Below, piece after piece: positions 41,615 to 53,800 of a stretch of DNA of 64,000 nt. A program made the position numbers and the translations under genes. Numbering within the stretch: the first letter of the stretch is position 1; every line of letters starts with the position of its first letter. Origin of the DNA: Marsupella aquatica (lineage: Eukaryota; Marchantiophyta); the NCBI GenBank assembly GCA_973895155.1, contig OZ316899.1, positions 2,852,001 to 2,916,000 of the forward strand, in the 5' to 3' direction. The notes under the pieces are model-generated. The model was not told where the DNA came from and made no database searches. It was given only the letters and a program-made list of their open reading frames with translations.

Positions 41615-43683
41615 ATGTCTCTGAGAGGTAAGGCACCTATGCGCAATGAGCCTGAGGAGGGGCGGAGTGAGGAGGGACATCAACAGGTGCTTCCTATGAT
41701 GGAACCTGATAGATTCAGCCGTCAGGATTTTTGTAGCTTGTCGTTTCCTAGGGTTGGCCGTGGATTTGATCGCAGGCGGGTAAATATACAGCAACCCTTT
41801 GACTTATTCGCAAATTTGGAGAGGGTGCGTAAGAAGCTTCAGGAACCAAGGGAGACTCTGAATGGCCAAGACCAAGCTCTGGCCGGGACTGATGCAACGC
41901 AACATCAAAAAGAGGAACGCCAAAAATTGGCACTTCAGAAGGTAGCGCTGCCTGATCCGCAGAACGGGGCATCACCACTTATTGAGGCTAGAACGATAGA
42001 CTCGGAACAAGAGGGGAGAAAAATGGCAAATACAAACAAGATGGAATAGGAGGAGGTGGTAGTAATTGAGGAATGCATAAGCATTCTAAAAGAAGTAGCG
42101 GCTAATTCCAAAGGCGACTAGAGCACGAAGCTGTACACATCGGTCGAATGGAATCTGGGGGAGGCAGCAAATAATGCTCGACAACTGTACAGTTGTGGTA
42201 TGCTATGCTATTTTACAGATTGGACCCCAATGTTACCAATGTTCTGTGCTTGGGTCATGGATGTTATGGTGGAGGAGTGCATTCTGGTCTGTGCTTCAAG
42301 TCAAATTTGTGGGGAAGAGCTTTTATTTGGTGGTATTTGAAAACGCTGATCACAGGGACCTTGCACTGGTTTCTGCCCCGTGGTTTCTAGAATGAAAATT
42401 GGTCTACACCTTTCCCTGGGATCCATCATTTGATATACAAACTGAGAAGTTTACCAAGCTGCCGGTATGGATCAAGCTCCCTTTCAGGGCACTGATTTTG
42501 GAAGGATGCAGAATGAAGATAGCGGAATCACTGGGAAAATTGTTGCATTATATACAAGGGGATGACTACAGCTCCTACCCGCATGACCAAGCCTGTATAT
42601 TGTGGGATACGGAACGTGAGGCGCCTCAGAGTGCTAGGGTGGTGATCTGGGAGGACATTGTCATCTGGCAACCGATCTTGTTCAAGAACATCCCCTACCG
42701 CTGCTTTAGATGCAACAAAAAGGGGCACCTAGCCAGAGAATGCAGAGAGGGGAGGGATGTGGCTGCAGAGGCGGATCTTGAGAATAACAATGAAGACCTA
42801 GTAGGCACCCTCAAGGAACTGGATTCAGTTGCCAAAGGAGATCTAGAAGAAGTGCTAAGAAAGCAACTTGCCATGAACCTACGAGTGAGGCTGGGAGCAG
42901 TGACAAATGCTCACATAGAAGAGGATACGGTAGCAGCAGACATTGGAGCGATTGAATCACTAGTTCGTGAGGAAGTGATTCCTTTGCTGCCTGACCTGGG
43001 AGAGGCAATGGCAGGGCTGCGGGAGGAACAAGCTGGGCCAGGGGAGGATTTGCGTGCAGATGCTGTGGAGGCAGATACCACATTGCAGCCGGGATGTGCA
43101 ACCTTTAGAAGGGTTACCGCCCCTGATACAGCCTAATCTGGTACCCTCTAGGCTGGATGCTGAGGCACGCTGCTTTGACCTTGTGGGATTGGAGATGGTC
43201 CCCGTGGAGACGGGAGCCTGCGCTGGCTCTCCCAAGGAGCCATTGGAGCTGGAGGCTTTTTCATATCACGGTGATACGAACACGGACATGTCTGAATATG
43301 AAGTGTATGTGTCTAACAAGGGAAAGGAAAGAGCATGGAAGCTTGATAAGCAAGCGCCGTCTGCACCTAAGAGGGACAAGACAGTGCATGACTCCAAAAA
43401 GCAACGATCTCTGCAGTTCTCTCATGGTGAATTGCCTGATGCAGGGACGGGAGCTAAGAGAGGGTGGGCCGGGAGGGGGGAGGCCGGGAGGGGGGAGGGA
43501 TCAACAATTGACACTGCTGCTGTACCAAGCAAAGACAGACCGACTGAACTTTGGGACTCCTCTTTGCAAATTGTGGATTCCAAAGTGGAGGAGACAGGGG
43601 AGATTGTTGTTGTCACACCCAGGCATTGTCGGTCTGGGAGTGTGGGTTCTGGCACCTCCTTAGGAGGTAGGATGCGCATATAA
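41615..43683 (+). pseudogene. L1b ORF1 (RNA-binding protein)
   Basis: ATG at 41615. The first part (to 42049) is charged and ends at TAG. The second part (42174-43136) changes frame and has the DUF4283-type pattern (FVGKSFYLVVFENADHRD, APWFLE, then after a TGA FPWDPSFDIQTEKFTKLPVW) and a CCHC knuckle CFRCNKKGHLAREC at about 42711-42752. The third part (43054-43683) is in another frame and Gly/Arg-rich near its end. Plant LINE ORF1 proteins bind the LINE RNA. Confidence 0.75.
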
Positions 43684-43726
43684 CGGCTGCCAACGTGGGA
43701 AGGGAGAGGAGGAGATAAGGGGCAGA

Positions 43727-44639
43727 ATGCTGAGAGTTGTGTCGTGGAATGTCCGTGGGCTATGCGAGCCCAACAGGAAGAACGCTGTGAAGAATTGGCT
43801 TGCATCAAGGAAAGAGCTGATAAAAATCATTGCACTACAAGAAATCAAGGCAAATCAGTGAGGCTCGATATGGCACTACGAGTCATTATGCCTTCATATT
43901 TGAGCTTCACTTCGGCACCAGACAAGGGCAGGGGGGAACTGCCTTACTCATCCACCCGGCTCTCAGGTTGATTTTGTCAGGAACTGTGGAACTGGGAAGA
44001 GCAGTATGGGTGTTGGTAGAGTATGAGAATTGTACTTTTGGAATTTTGAGTGTGTATGCACCGAACTCTTCACGTCAAAGGGCTACATTGTGGCACAAAC
44101 TTAAGGTGCAGCTACCGCAAGCCAACTGGTTGATATGTGGCAATTTCAATATGACAGAACTTAGGGAAGATTCAACTGGCAATTCACCACTGATCAAGGG
44201 TAGAGAAGCGGAGTTTTGGCGATTCTTGAAAGTTTGGCTGAATCTGGTGGATGCTTGGCTTCTAAAGGGGGAGGCGAGGGGGGCACAATTCACCTGGCGC
44301 AGGAACTGGAATGGAATTATGGTACAATCGTTGCTAGATCGGTTCTATTTTAGCGATAACGGTGGGTGGATTCACGAATTGTTGGATTTGGAGCACGATG
44401 GGGGTTCAGCACTTTCTGATCATGACCCAATTGCTCTCTATATACAAATGACGGAGGAGCGGACTGAAGGATTCATCGGGGTGAGGAGGGCCCTGTTCAA
44501 GGCCAACCCAGCTATTGTCAGGATGGAAGGAATGGTGGAGATCCTAAAAGCGACATGGATTGAGGGAAAAGGGGACTGCACTGAACCCATACGCGCATTT
44601 GATAAGGCTAGCTGGAGTACGAGGCGGGATATATATTGA
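43727..44639 (+). pseudogene. L1b ORF2, AP endonuclease domain
   Basis: ATG at 43727 begins MLRVVSWNVRGL, the usual start of LINE endonucleases, followed by ALQEIKA. A frameshift near 43855 moves the frame. The rest has GGTALLIH, SVYAPN, ICGNFNM (Asn for Asp in the GDFN motif) and LSDHDPI, the conserved Ser-Asp-His. The frame ends at TGA 44637-44639. The enzyme would nick target DNA. Confidence 0.88.
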
Positions 44640-45361
44640 GAGACAAGCGTTGCCCAAGAAGAGGGAGGAAGAACTGCTACTACTGCGTAATCAACTAAGA
44701 GTGTAGAAAACGGCAATCCTGGATGAATATACGGATGAAGAGCTGAGAGACTACATTGATACGGAAGATCAGTTACATGCTACTGAACTAGAAGAGGCAC
44801 ACAGAGGAAGAAGGCTAGCCAGGATTAAGTGGTTAGGTGAGGGAGAGGAGCCATCACGCTTTTACTTTGCCACTGTTAAGGCTAAACGAGAGAGGGAGGC
44901 AATGAAGAGCTTAACTCTAGAAGGAGGAGACGCGATCACTGACCCGGGGATGATCTTGAGGGAAGTTGAGAAGACGTGCCAAGAACTTTATGCACCAAGG
45001 GCGCCAACCAGTGGAGAGAGGGTGGAGATGCTGAACAAAAGAGGGAAGCTTCTAGCACACACGAGGTGTGCTCTTACGATAGCAGAGATTACTATGTTGG
45101 AAGGGATGCCATCAAACAAGGAAATAAAAGAAGTAATGTGGATGCTGCCTAAGGACAAGGCTCCTGGACCGGATGGGATCACGGTGGAAGTATACCAGGC
45201 ATGTTGGGAGTTTATGCAAGATGACCTGGTAGCAATGGTGCAAGAATTTTGGTTGACAGGTAACCTGGCAGCGGGGCTCAAAGAAGGAATGATCAAATTT
45301 ATCCCAAAGAAGCCTGACAAGAGATTTCTGAGGGATTGGAGACCACTTACAATGCTGAACA
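44640..45361 (+). pseudogene. L1b ORF2, RT N-terminal part
   Basis: A broken spacer with ARIKWLGEGEEPSRFYFATVK, typical before LINE RTs, then the RT fingers from 44902: DKAPGPDGITVEVYQACWEF and FIPKKPDKRFLRDWRPLTML. C2 is inserted immediately after. Confidence 0.9.
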
Positions 45362-45515
45362 TGTTACAACCCATACCTAAACCTACCCTACCTAGGGTTA
45401 AACCCTACTACAGTTAGGCTAATCCCAACCGCCTAACTGCCTAGTCTCCATAGGAACTATATGTAATGGGGAGATAATGAATGAGTGATCTCTAGTTGTT
45501 GAACATCTTACAACA
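45362..45515 (+). repeat. C2 5' LTR
   Basis: TGTTACAACC...CTTACAACA. Contains a 6-bp inverted repeat AGGGTT-A-AACCCT at 45394-45406. Confidence 0.95.
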
Positions 45516-45516
45516 C

Positions 45517-45531
45517 GTTATCAGCACGATG
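45517..45531 (+). promoter_or_regulatory. C2 primer-binding region
   Basis: GTTATCAGCACGATG follows the LTR. Many plant copia elements have such a GTTATCAGCACG segment here, thought to pair with an internal part of a tRNA rather than with its CCA end. Confidence 0.6.
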
Positions 45532-45821
45532 CTGGACTTGAATCAATTTTTTTAGGGATTACATTTTTCCATCCATTGCAAGACTTTTTTTTCCTCCATC
45601 ATTGAGGGCAGGATTAAAGGCAGACGAAGGTGTAGTGGTGGCCAAAATCATCCCGTGAGACTGCATGTCAATGATCAAAGCGAATTGGATACGAAATCGG
45701 GCAATGAGATAAGAAACTCCAAATTTGCCAAATACAATTTGAAAATTTATTCCCAATTCCTTCAACTTCGCCAATTGAGTTTATCAATAAGAAATTATCC
45801 AAAAGAATGTCAACAAATTCC

Positions 45822-46187
45822 ATGGAGAAACTTTTATTTCAACCACTCAGCATCGATGGCGCCAATTACTTGTCCTGGTTGCTTGATACGGAAGCTCATT
45901 TAACTTCAAAGAACCTATAGGATACTGTAATAACTGACAATGGCCTAACTCTCCAGCAAAAGGCGCAGGCATTGATATTAATCAGACACCATCTGAGCGA
46001 CTCCTTGAAGCGGCAGTACATGAATGAATACAATCCAAGGATTCTCTAGGAAGAACTCCAATCCCGCTTCGATCACACCCGCACCATATACCTGCCTGCA
46101 GCCAGACACGATTGGATCAATCTTAGAGTCCAAGACCGTAAGACGATTGCGGACTACAACTACGAGTTATTCCGGATAGTATCACAA
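45822..46187 (+). pseudogene. gag: C2 gag N-terminal part
   Basis: ATG at 45822 is in frame with the long ORF that follows (46188-49421). The start shows the copia gag pattern (LSIDGANYLSWLLDTEAHL). TAG codons interrupt at 45918-45920 and 46047-46049, both likely former TGG. Confidence 0.85.
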
Positions 46188-49100
46188 TTGGCCATATGTG
46201 GCCACCCTGTAAATGATGAAGAACAGATTGAGAAAATGCTATCCACCCTCCACTCTACCAATCTCATCCTCTCCACGCAATACCGCAACATGCGATTCAC
46301 CAAATACTCCGAATTGATCGCACATATGCTCCTAGCTGAGAAACATCAGCTATTGCTATTACAGAACTCCCCAAAACGACCTCCCGACACCCTCCCCCCA
46401 GCCACGAACACAAAATCTCATTACGTGACAACTCAAAGAGGAGAGGGATCATCTTACCGCGGCCAAGGCAGCTTCAGGGGGAGAAATACAAATAGAGGTC
46501 GGGGAGGTCCCCCCAGAGGACGCGGGGGCAGAAACAACTCTTTCAGAGGCAGATCTAGGGGAAGATATCAAAACAATGGATACAACTTCAGAAACAATGG
46601 GCAAAGAGACAATTCTCAACCCCGATCGAGGATACCTCATCAGCAAAGCGCGCAAAGAGATAAATACGAAAACCCATCTATATGTTTTCGTTGCGGCACT
46701 AAGGGCCACATTCAAAAATTCTGTCGTGCCCCTATACACCTTGTACAATTAGATAAGAAGAGCATTGAACAAAATGAACCCGAGACATATGGGACCTTCT
46801 TAGAATCCACTGATCTAATACCATCTATAAACATGACTATATCAAGCAACGCCTCTACCATAAAAGAAAATCTATCCCACTGCATAGTCGACAGCGGTAC
46901 ATCGCATTCCATCTTCAAGCATAAGGAATACTTTAAGCAAATAATACCATCACAAAGAAAACTAACAACTATTATGGGCCAGCATCAATTGGAAGAGGGA
47001 TTTGGACCTGCAGTGGTCACCCTACCTGGCGGCACGCCCATCCAGGTGAAGTCTGCCATATATGCTCCAAAGGCAACCAGGAACTTACTGAGCTTCGGAG
47101 ATATTCGTGCTAACAAGCTACACATCAAGACGGGCACCCAAGATGGACGGGAGGTCCTGTACATTACCTCGGGGGAACCACCAAACACAAAGACCAGAGA
47201 GATCCTACGTGCTTCACCCCCCGGTTGTTATACTACTAAAATCTACAGTGTCCACATTGAAGCACCCCAAGGAACACTTACCGAGACCTGGCATAGGAGA
47301 CTTGGCCACCCTGGAATGACAATGTTCCAGAAGCTCATCAGAGAAACCCAAGGTATACCGGAGAAGGTACACCCCACGTCCATGAAAGCCACTTGTTTGG
47401 CTTGCTCACAGGGAAAGCTAATAATCCGGCCCTTGCCACCAAAAACTGAACATCAAATCCCACATTTCCTGGAACGCATACATGCTGATGTATGCGGACC
47501 AATCGATCCTCCTAGTGGCCCATTCCGATTTTTTCTGGCAGTCATAGACGCATCCACAAAATGGAATCAAATATCTTTATTATCCACAAGAAACCTAGTA
47601 TTCTCCAGACTCCTCGCCCACATACTAAAACTGAGAGCTCAATTCCTTGAAAACCAAATTAGAACACTGAGAGTAGATAACGCTGGTGAATTTACCTCTA
47701 AGACGTTCAAAGATTTTTGCCATGCCACAGGCATCAATGTTCAGTACCCAGTACCCCATGTCCATTTTCAAAATGGAATAGCCAAATCCCTGATCAAGCG
47801 ACTACAGCTCATTGCCAGACCCCTGCTAATGCAGACGAACTTACCAACAGCTGCTTGGGGCCACGCCATCCTCCACTCTGCTGCCCTACTAAGTTACAGA
47901 CCATCATCATTTAACTCAACTACCCCTTACCACTTAGCATTTGGGAGCATGCCAAATGTCTCCCACCTGAGAACGTTTGGCTGCAAAGTCATGGTACCCA
48001 TCTTGGGACCCAAGAGAACCAAAATGGGACCGCAAAGACATGCAGGTATATACATCAGTTTTGACTCAACTTCCATAATCCGATATATGGAGCCTACTAC
48101 ATCTGATGTATTCAAAGCACGTTTTGCAGATTGCCACTTTTATGAAGAGATCTTTCCCAGTTTACAAACGAAACAACAACTCGACACAAAGAAGAAGACT
48201 CACCTTACTTGGCAAATTGATGCTGAATTCTGGAATGACCCACGGGACAACCACGCAGACACCGAAGTACAATGGATCCTCCACTTGACCAGGATGGTAG
48301 AACACCTACCCGACTCCTTTACAAATGCCGCCCAAGTAACCCGCTCCCACATCCCAGCAGCAAATGCCCCATCAAGAATCCAAATGGAGACCCCACCAGC
48401 ATCAGCCACTGCACCGAAAGCAAAGAGAGGCCGCCCACTGGGATCTGCAGATAGGCAGCCAAGACAGCGCAAAACCACCCCAACATCTGCACCAAATACA
48501 TTGATCAGAGACCAAACCCCAATCCAACCAAATGTACCAGAAGATAATGCAGAGATATCAATCAACTATGGAAGAACTGGACATATATGGGACAGAGACC
48601 ATACCACGATAGACGAACACTTTGCCTTCCACATAGCACAGCAAATCAAAGAGGAACTGCCAGATCCACAAACAATTAAAGAAGCTGAGGCCCAACCTGA
48701 TTGGCCTGAATGGGAACAGGCCATTCATTTAGAACTGGACTCACTGATAGCCCGCCAGGTATTTGGACCAATTACAATAGCAGAACCTGTGGTGCATCTC
48801 ACAGGCTATAAATGGACACTGGTCAAGAAAAGGAATGCGAAAGGCGAAGTAACCAGACACAAGGCAAGATTGGTGGCCAAAGGATTTACACAAGTCCCCG
48901 GCAGGGACTACGATTTAACATACTCGCCGGTAATGGGTGTCATCACTTACCGGTACCTTATTACATTTTCACAACGCCACAATTTATCCATGCACCAAAT
49001 GGACATTGTAACCGCGTACCTATATGGACACTTAGACAAAGTCATATACATGGAAGCTCCACCAGAACTGGTGAAACGAGTTGAGTATCACAGCAAAGGG

Positions 49101-49421
49101 AAACAAACACATAAAGCTGGGTCCCAAAACCAGGCAGAAACATTCGAACATACAAATTTGGCGATACTCCACAAGACTGCAGCAAAGATTGCACTAACAG
49201 ATCCTACCCAACATCAAAGGGACACCACCCGAAGAACTCGATTTGCAGTACAGGTGTTAAGATCCCTATATGGCCTCAAGCAAAGTGGCCTCACATGGTA
49301 CAAACGTTTTAAGTCAGAAATGCTGGCAATGGGATTTACAAATGCCGACATTGCACCCTGCTTATTTCTGAAACGGGAAAACAGAGAATTCATTATAGTA
49401 GCCATCTACGTGACGACCTGA
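46188..49421 (+). CDS. pol: C2 gag end, protease, integrase and RT (long open frame)
   Basis: Open for 1077 codons. In order: gag end with an Arg/Gly-rich region and knuckle CFRCGTKGHIQKFC; protease CIVDSGTSHSIF; pre-integrase finger (HRRLGHPG ... CLACSQGK); integrase with the Asp in IHADVCGP and in LRVDNAGEF, but QNGIAKSLIK where the catalytic Glu should be (Lys instead); and RT with YKWTLVKKR, ARLVAKGFTQVPGRDY, QMDIVTAYLYG and SLYGLKQSGLTWYKRF. It closes at the RT active site: one missing base in the YVDD codons (about 49408-49416) turns the frame to a TGA at 49419-49421. Confidence 0.92.
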   Translation: MAICGHPVNDEEQIEKMLSTLHSTNLILSTQYRNMRFTKYSELIAHMLLAEKHQLLLLQNSPKRPPDTLPPATNTKSHYVTTQRGEGSSYRGQGSFRGRNTNRGRGGPPRGRGGRNNSFRGRSRGRYQNNGYNFRNNGQRDNSQPRSRIPHQQSAQRDKYENPSICFRCGTKGHIQKFCRAPIHLVQLDKKSIEQNEPETYGTFLESTDLIPSINMTISSNASTIKENLSHCIVDSGTSHSIFKHKEYFKQIIPSQRKLTTIMGQHQLEEGFGPAVVTLPGGTPIQVKSAIYAPKATRNLLSFGDIRANKLHIKTGTQDGREVLYITSGEPPNTKTREILRASPPGCYTTKIYSVHIEAPQGTLTETWHRRLGHPGMTMFQKLIRETQGIPEKVHPTSMKATCLACSQGKLIIRPLPPKTEHQIPHFLERIHADVCGPIDPPSGPFRFFLAVIDASTKWNQISLLSTRNLVFSRLLAHILKLRAQFLENQIRTLRVDNAGEFTSKTFKDFCHATGINVQYPVPHVHFQNGIAKSLIKRLQLIARPLLMQTNLPTAAWGHAILHSAALLSYRPSSFNSTTPYHLAFGSMPNVSHLRTFGCKVMVPILGPKRTKMGPQRHAGIYISFDSTSIIRYMEPTTSDVFKARFADCHFYEEIFPSLQTKQQLDTKKKTHLTWQIDAEFWNDPRDNHADTEVQWILHLTRMVEHLPDSFTNAAQVTRSHIPAANAPSRIQMETPPASATAPKAKRGRPLGSADRQPRQRKTTPTSAPNTLIRDQTPIQPNVPEDNAEISINYGRTGHIWDRDHTTIDEHFAFHIAQQIKEELPDPQTIKEAEAQPDWPEWEQAIHLELDSLIARQVFGPITIAEPVVHLTGYKWTLVKKRNAKGEVTRHKARLVAKGFTQVPGRDYDLTYSPVMGVITYRYLITFSQRHNLSMHQMDIVTAYLYGHLDKVIYMEAPPELVKRVEYHSKGKQTHKAGSQNQAETFEHTNLAILHKTAAKIALTDPTQHQRDTTRRTRFAVQVLRSLYGLKQSGLTWYKRFKSEMLAMGFTNADIAPCLFLKRENREFIIVAIYVTT

Positions 49422-50404
49422 ACCTGTTTGGAACAAGAAAAATTATGGCTGAAACTATAATACTCTTAAAACAGGCTTTCGAGATGCGCGACCTAGGGCA
49501 GACTTCTTTCTGCCTAGGACTACAATTTGAGCACCTGCACAATGGCATTTTCCTGCATCAGTCCACTACATCAAGAAAATTTTGAAGCAATTCAACATGG
49601 ACAAAGCCACTGCAGTCAGATCCCCCATGGACATCCGCTCACTTGACAAAGAAAAAGATATCTTCCGGAAGAGAAATGAAATGGAGCCACTGCTTGGCCC
49701 AGAGAAGCCATACCTATCTGCCATAGGTGTCCTGATGTTCCTTTCAAACCAGACAAGGCCTGATATCACCTTTGCAGTCAATCTATTGGCTTGCCATAGT
49801 GCCAAGCCAACCATTCGGCATTGGAATGGGATAAAGCGCATTTTCCGCTACCTTGTGGGTACCAAGGATTTGGGACTATTTTACCCATCCAAAACTAATT
49901 ATTCACTTATAGGATATGCTGATGCAGGTTACCTCTCAGACCCGAAGGACGCGAAGTCCCAGACCGGCTACGTCTTCTTGATGGGCCAGACCGCAATCTC
50001 ATGGCGAAGTTGCAAGCAGACACTAACAACTACATTGTCAAATCACTCGGAAATTATAGCTCTCTATGAATCAAGCAGGGAGTGCATTTGGCTACGCAAC
50101 ATCATCAATCACATCCATGAAAACACGGGCATACCTACATTGTCAACACCAACAGAAAATTCACAAAGATAACAGAGCCTGCGTTGAACAAATTCAAGCA
50201 GGCTTTATCAAGGGAGATCAAACCAAACACATTGCCCCCAAGTTTTTCTTTACGCATGAACAACAAGGAAATAGCATCGCAGTTAAATGGATACAAAGCT
50301 CCCAAAACATTGCAGATTTGTTTACAAAATCACTTCCCCCTGTACTACACAGACAACATACATTCTCTATAGGATTGCGCAACTTAGCTGCATTGCAGGA
50401 CTAA
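49412..50404 (+). pseudogene. pol: C2 RT end and RNase H
   Basis: Resumes in a new frame with DDLNLFG, AFEMRDLGQTSFCLGLQ; a further shift near 49565; then 49582-50172 with LMFLSNQTRPDITFAVNLL, GYADAGYLSDPKDAKSQTGY and HSEIIALYESSREC (RNase H). After a one-base shift near 50155, 50156-50404 has DNRACVEQIQAGF and ADLFTKSLPP, the usual copia end. Confidence 0.9.
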
Positions 50405-51117
50405 CACTTTTTGGATTGCTTCCGACCTACTTGTCTTCTGCCCAGGGGGAGAATAAAAGTGAATCTCACAACTACACAACGATGCGTGAAGGAGCGACCA
50501 GAAAATACCACATCAAGGGGGAGCAGAACGCACACAACACACTTCCACGCCAATGAAGCAGAAAGAATCCAACATTACCACAACTCGTTTAATGCGCAAG
50601 TGCTCCGATCACGAACCACCAAAGAGAAACGCCTGACATCACCAAGAACGACGATCCCAAAAGGCAGCAACGCATAACCTGACAACATCAAACACAGCAA
50701 CAAAAACAGCCCGAACATCGAACTCCACCTCGAACACTCTTGATCAAACGCATAGTTCTACTGCCCTAAACGCAAACTATGACTAATTTTGAACCCGTAG
50801 CGCGTAGAGGACTTACACGCAAATTACAGTAAAACCTTACTGTATAAGGCTACTGACCAATTGATATGGATACAAAGTCTAAAAGACAACCCGCTTAATT
50901 CTTTTTTAACAGACCATCATAACTTTACATTAACATATAGCTTGGAAAAAATGGTAACACTCTTTCCCCCTACAAGAAAGGAGAGGGGGTTTTAATGAGG
51001 TTACATTTTCACTCCTAACTATCAACCTTTCAAAGACTAGGACATATTACACATTAGAGTAGGTTCTTCTTAGATGGTTGCAACATTACCCCGGGTCATG
51101 TTACACCCAAGGGGGAG
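50405..51117 (+). other. C2 3' untranslated part with polypurine tract
   Basis: About 700 non-coding bases. CCAAGGGGGAG at 51107-51117 directly before the 3' LTR is the polypurine tract. Confidence 0.75.
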
Positions 51118-51272
51118 TGTTACAACCCATACCTAAACCTACCCTACCTAGGGTTAAACCCTACTACAGTTAGGCTAATCCCAACCGCCTAACTGCCTAG
51201 TCTCCATAGGAACTATATGTAATGGGGAGATAATGAATGAAGTGATCTCTAGTTGTTGAACATCTTACAACA
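51118..51272 (+). repeat. C2 3' LTR
   Basis: 155 bp; one extra A compared with the 5' LTR (GAATGAAGTG against GAATGAGTG). Confidence 0.95.
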
Positions 51273-53547
51273 TAACACAATATATAAGCTAATTGCCAAG
51301 ATCCTGGCACTTAGGCTAATATGGATCCTGCCACGGCTCATCAGCCCGCAACAAACCGGATTCATTCCAGGAAGAAATATACTTGAAAACATCTCCCTGG
51401 CATGGCTTATGTTCGACTAGGCAAAGAACCGGCGAGTTGAAGCGCTTTTTCTTAAGCTGGACTTCGAGAAGGCTTTTGATAGGGTGGAATAGAGCTACAT
51501 ATGGGAAACCATGCATCTGCTAGGAATAAGTGGATAATTTCATCAGACTTGTGCAGGCGCTACTGATGCAGGCATCCTCGAGGGTCTACGTGAATGGGAT
51601 GATCTCTACATAAATTAGCATGTACCGGGGGGTAAGGCAGGGTTGCCCTCTCTTGCCACTTCTGTTTGTCATTTCAACGCAACCCTTAATGGACTTTATG
51701 GATGCTGAGATTAAGGCAGGTAGGTTAGATGGAATTCAGGTCTCCAGTCAACTTACCATTTGTTATAGATTCTTTGCGGATGACATGGGGATGTTTATTC
51801 CTGCAACTGAGAGAAGTTTTCAGCGTGTAATGAAGGTGATTCAGTGCTATGAGGGGGCCACTGGTGCTCGGCTTAATCTGCGTAAATCAATTGTGATACC
51901 GCTGGCGATGTTGATTATTCCGGAGTGGCTGAGAAACACAGGGTGTGTGATTAGTGCTCAGGGGGAGCTTCAAAAGTATCTTGGGGCACCATTGGGTGTG
52001 GACCTGAAGACAGAACAGTTACATAGCTTTTGCTTGGATAAGATTGGGAAGAGATTATCTTCTTGGTCCAACAAGATGCTTACTTTCACGGGGCGTACGC
52101 TTCTGGTCAGGCATATCTTACTTGCGATACCAATTTACCATACTATGTTCATGAAAGCATCAACGAGCCTGGCACGGAAGTTGACAGCTTTGTGCAAGGA
52201 CTTTTTGTGGGGGCATAACAAGGAAGGGGGGAGAAGAGTGCCACTGGTCTCCTGGGCTTGGATCTCTAGATGGGGGATTAGGTTTCAAGGACTTTTGTAG
52301 CCACTTGGATGCACTGCTTTCAAAGTGGTTTACTGGTGCTATTGATCACCCCGACTCAGAATGGGCCAGGATGTTTGCGGAAAACCTGAACCTTATTGGA
52401 TGGGCCAATTATAAAGTGTTGAGAAGAAATGGCTACACCTTTCACGACAAGTTGCTGCTTTGCTGCCCAAGTGCATGGTATGGACTGGCATATACAGGAG
52501 GACTCTGGAAAGCCTGGGAGCTGTTGAGAGCACATCTGATTTTCTGTCCCATTGATACAATACCAGGGAGATGGTCTATTGGGGATTTGCTTCGTTGCAC
52601 CAAGGGATCCCAGTCGTGGAGTGGAGAAGAGATGACAGCGATGACGGTACTTTGTGGCAGATTAGGCCTCCAAAGAATCCAGGATCTTTGGTCGGAAGAT
52701 GAGAACGGATGGAGAGGGATGACTGAGAGATGGGTGCATCTACGGGGCTTCACTGGTGATCATCTTACATTGGGTCTGAGATTTATGACGATGCTGACAA
52801 GTATTTCACAATGCGAATGGGGATTTGAACCTGGACCTGGCTACTGGTGCTAGACGGACAATGCAACACCATTGAGAATATTCAAAATTTTGAATAAAAG
52901 AGCATACACGCTTCTCAGGCCTGAGGTGGGTGACTCCGAGAGTCTGAACAAAATGTGGGGGATTGTGAAGACAGAGGATGAATGGAGTATTGGATGGGCT
53001 GGGATATGGGGCTCTAACTTATCAATGCGTGCCAAGATATTTCTCTGGCGGATTGTGGCGTTGGGACTTTTCACTGGGGTGAGGGCGGTGAGGATTGGCA
53101 AGGGCAATGGGGAGTGCAAGATGTGCCTTGGAATCTCTGAATCCATTCCTCACCAGTTCACTGGGTGCCTGCACGCACAGAAATGTTGGCTCCTTTGTGT
53201 TCAGTGCCTTGGACCGAGGCATCTTTGCAGACTTTAATGCTAGACTGATTGGGATGATTGACTCGGCTCTTGGTAAAGAGCATCTGAAGATAATCAAGCT
53301 GTTTGTATTATACCAGATATTGTGGGCACTTTGGCTGGGCCGCAATGAGCACATGTTTCAGAACAATGGAGTACGCAAATTTGATATGAGGTTTATTTTA
53401 TCCGAGGCAGCAGATCATGTTGCTGCGGTAGGGCTGACTCTACCTATGTGTAATAGACGGACCAGATTGCTGAGAGTGAAAGAAGTTATAAATAGGGAGA
53501 GGATTGTCTGGATGCAACGTAGGGATTGTTGGATTACATCCCGTTAG
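51273..53547 (+). pseudogene. L1b ORF2, RT C-terminal part and zinc-binding domain
   Basis: Continues after C2 with TIYKLIAKILALRL, QQTGFIPGRNILENISLAWL, TAG at 51418 and 51490, and a frameshift near 51535. The frame 51620-52300 has GVRQGCPLLPLLF and the active site FADDMGMF near 51773-51796. 52305-52853 is the region beyond the thumb. 52872-53237 is the zf-RVT domain (LSMRAKIFLWRIVALGL, CKMC). 53095-53547 in another frame is the C-terminal end, stop TAG. Confidence 0.9.
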
Positions 53548-53800
53548 CACTGTTGTGGCCTTCAATGGCATAGATATGATTTTGGTTCTGTTAGGGGGAC
53601 GCTTAAAGGTCTGAGGCAGTAAGGTGTTTGTTGGGTGCTTCTGAAGTATGAATGTTTGTAAATTGGTGATCATGGCATACTTGTCATGTCTCTGTTTTGG
53701 TTGGCTGGTTACCTACTGTGTTGGTTTCTGGGCTGTGTCTTCTGGCTTCCTCCTCCATGGGGTTTTTGTGGCCAAATTTTATAAAATTAAAAGCAAAAAT
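53548..53800 (+). other. L1b 3' untranslated end
   Basis: Shares the end pattern of L1a (CCATGGGGTTTTTG against CCGTGGGGTTCACG, then an A-rich tail near 53770-53798). Confidence 0.65.

Larger units (their letters stand above)
45362..51272 (+). mobile_element. C2: Ty1/copia LTR retrotransposon nested in L1b
   Basis: 5911 bp. LTRs are 154 bp (45362-45515) and 155 bp (51118-51272), identical except for one extra A. The flanking 5 bases are GAACA (45357-45361) and TAACA (51273-51277). The L1b RT frame resumes correctly after the second. A long open frame (46188-49421) covers late gag to RT, but the copy has two nonsense codons in gag, frameshifts in RT and RNase H, and a changed integrase Glu. 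Confidence 0.96.
41615..53800 (+). mobile_element. L1b: near-full-length LINE, split by copia C2
   Basis: ORF1 (with DUF4283-like part and zinc knuckle), then ORF2 with AP endonuclease, RT and C-terminal zinc-binding domain, and a 3' end resembling that of L1a (CC-TGGGGTT... then A-rich). C2 is inserted in the RT domain at 45362-51272. The 5' boundary is only approximate (first ATG of ORF1) and I could not find a target duplication. All parts carry stops or frameshifts. Confidence 0.85.
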
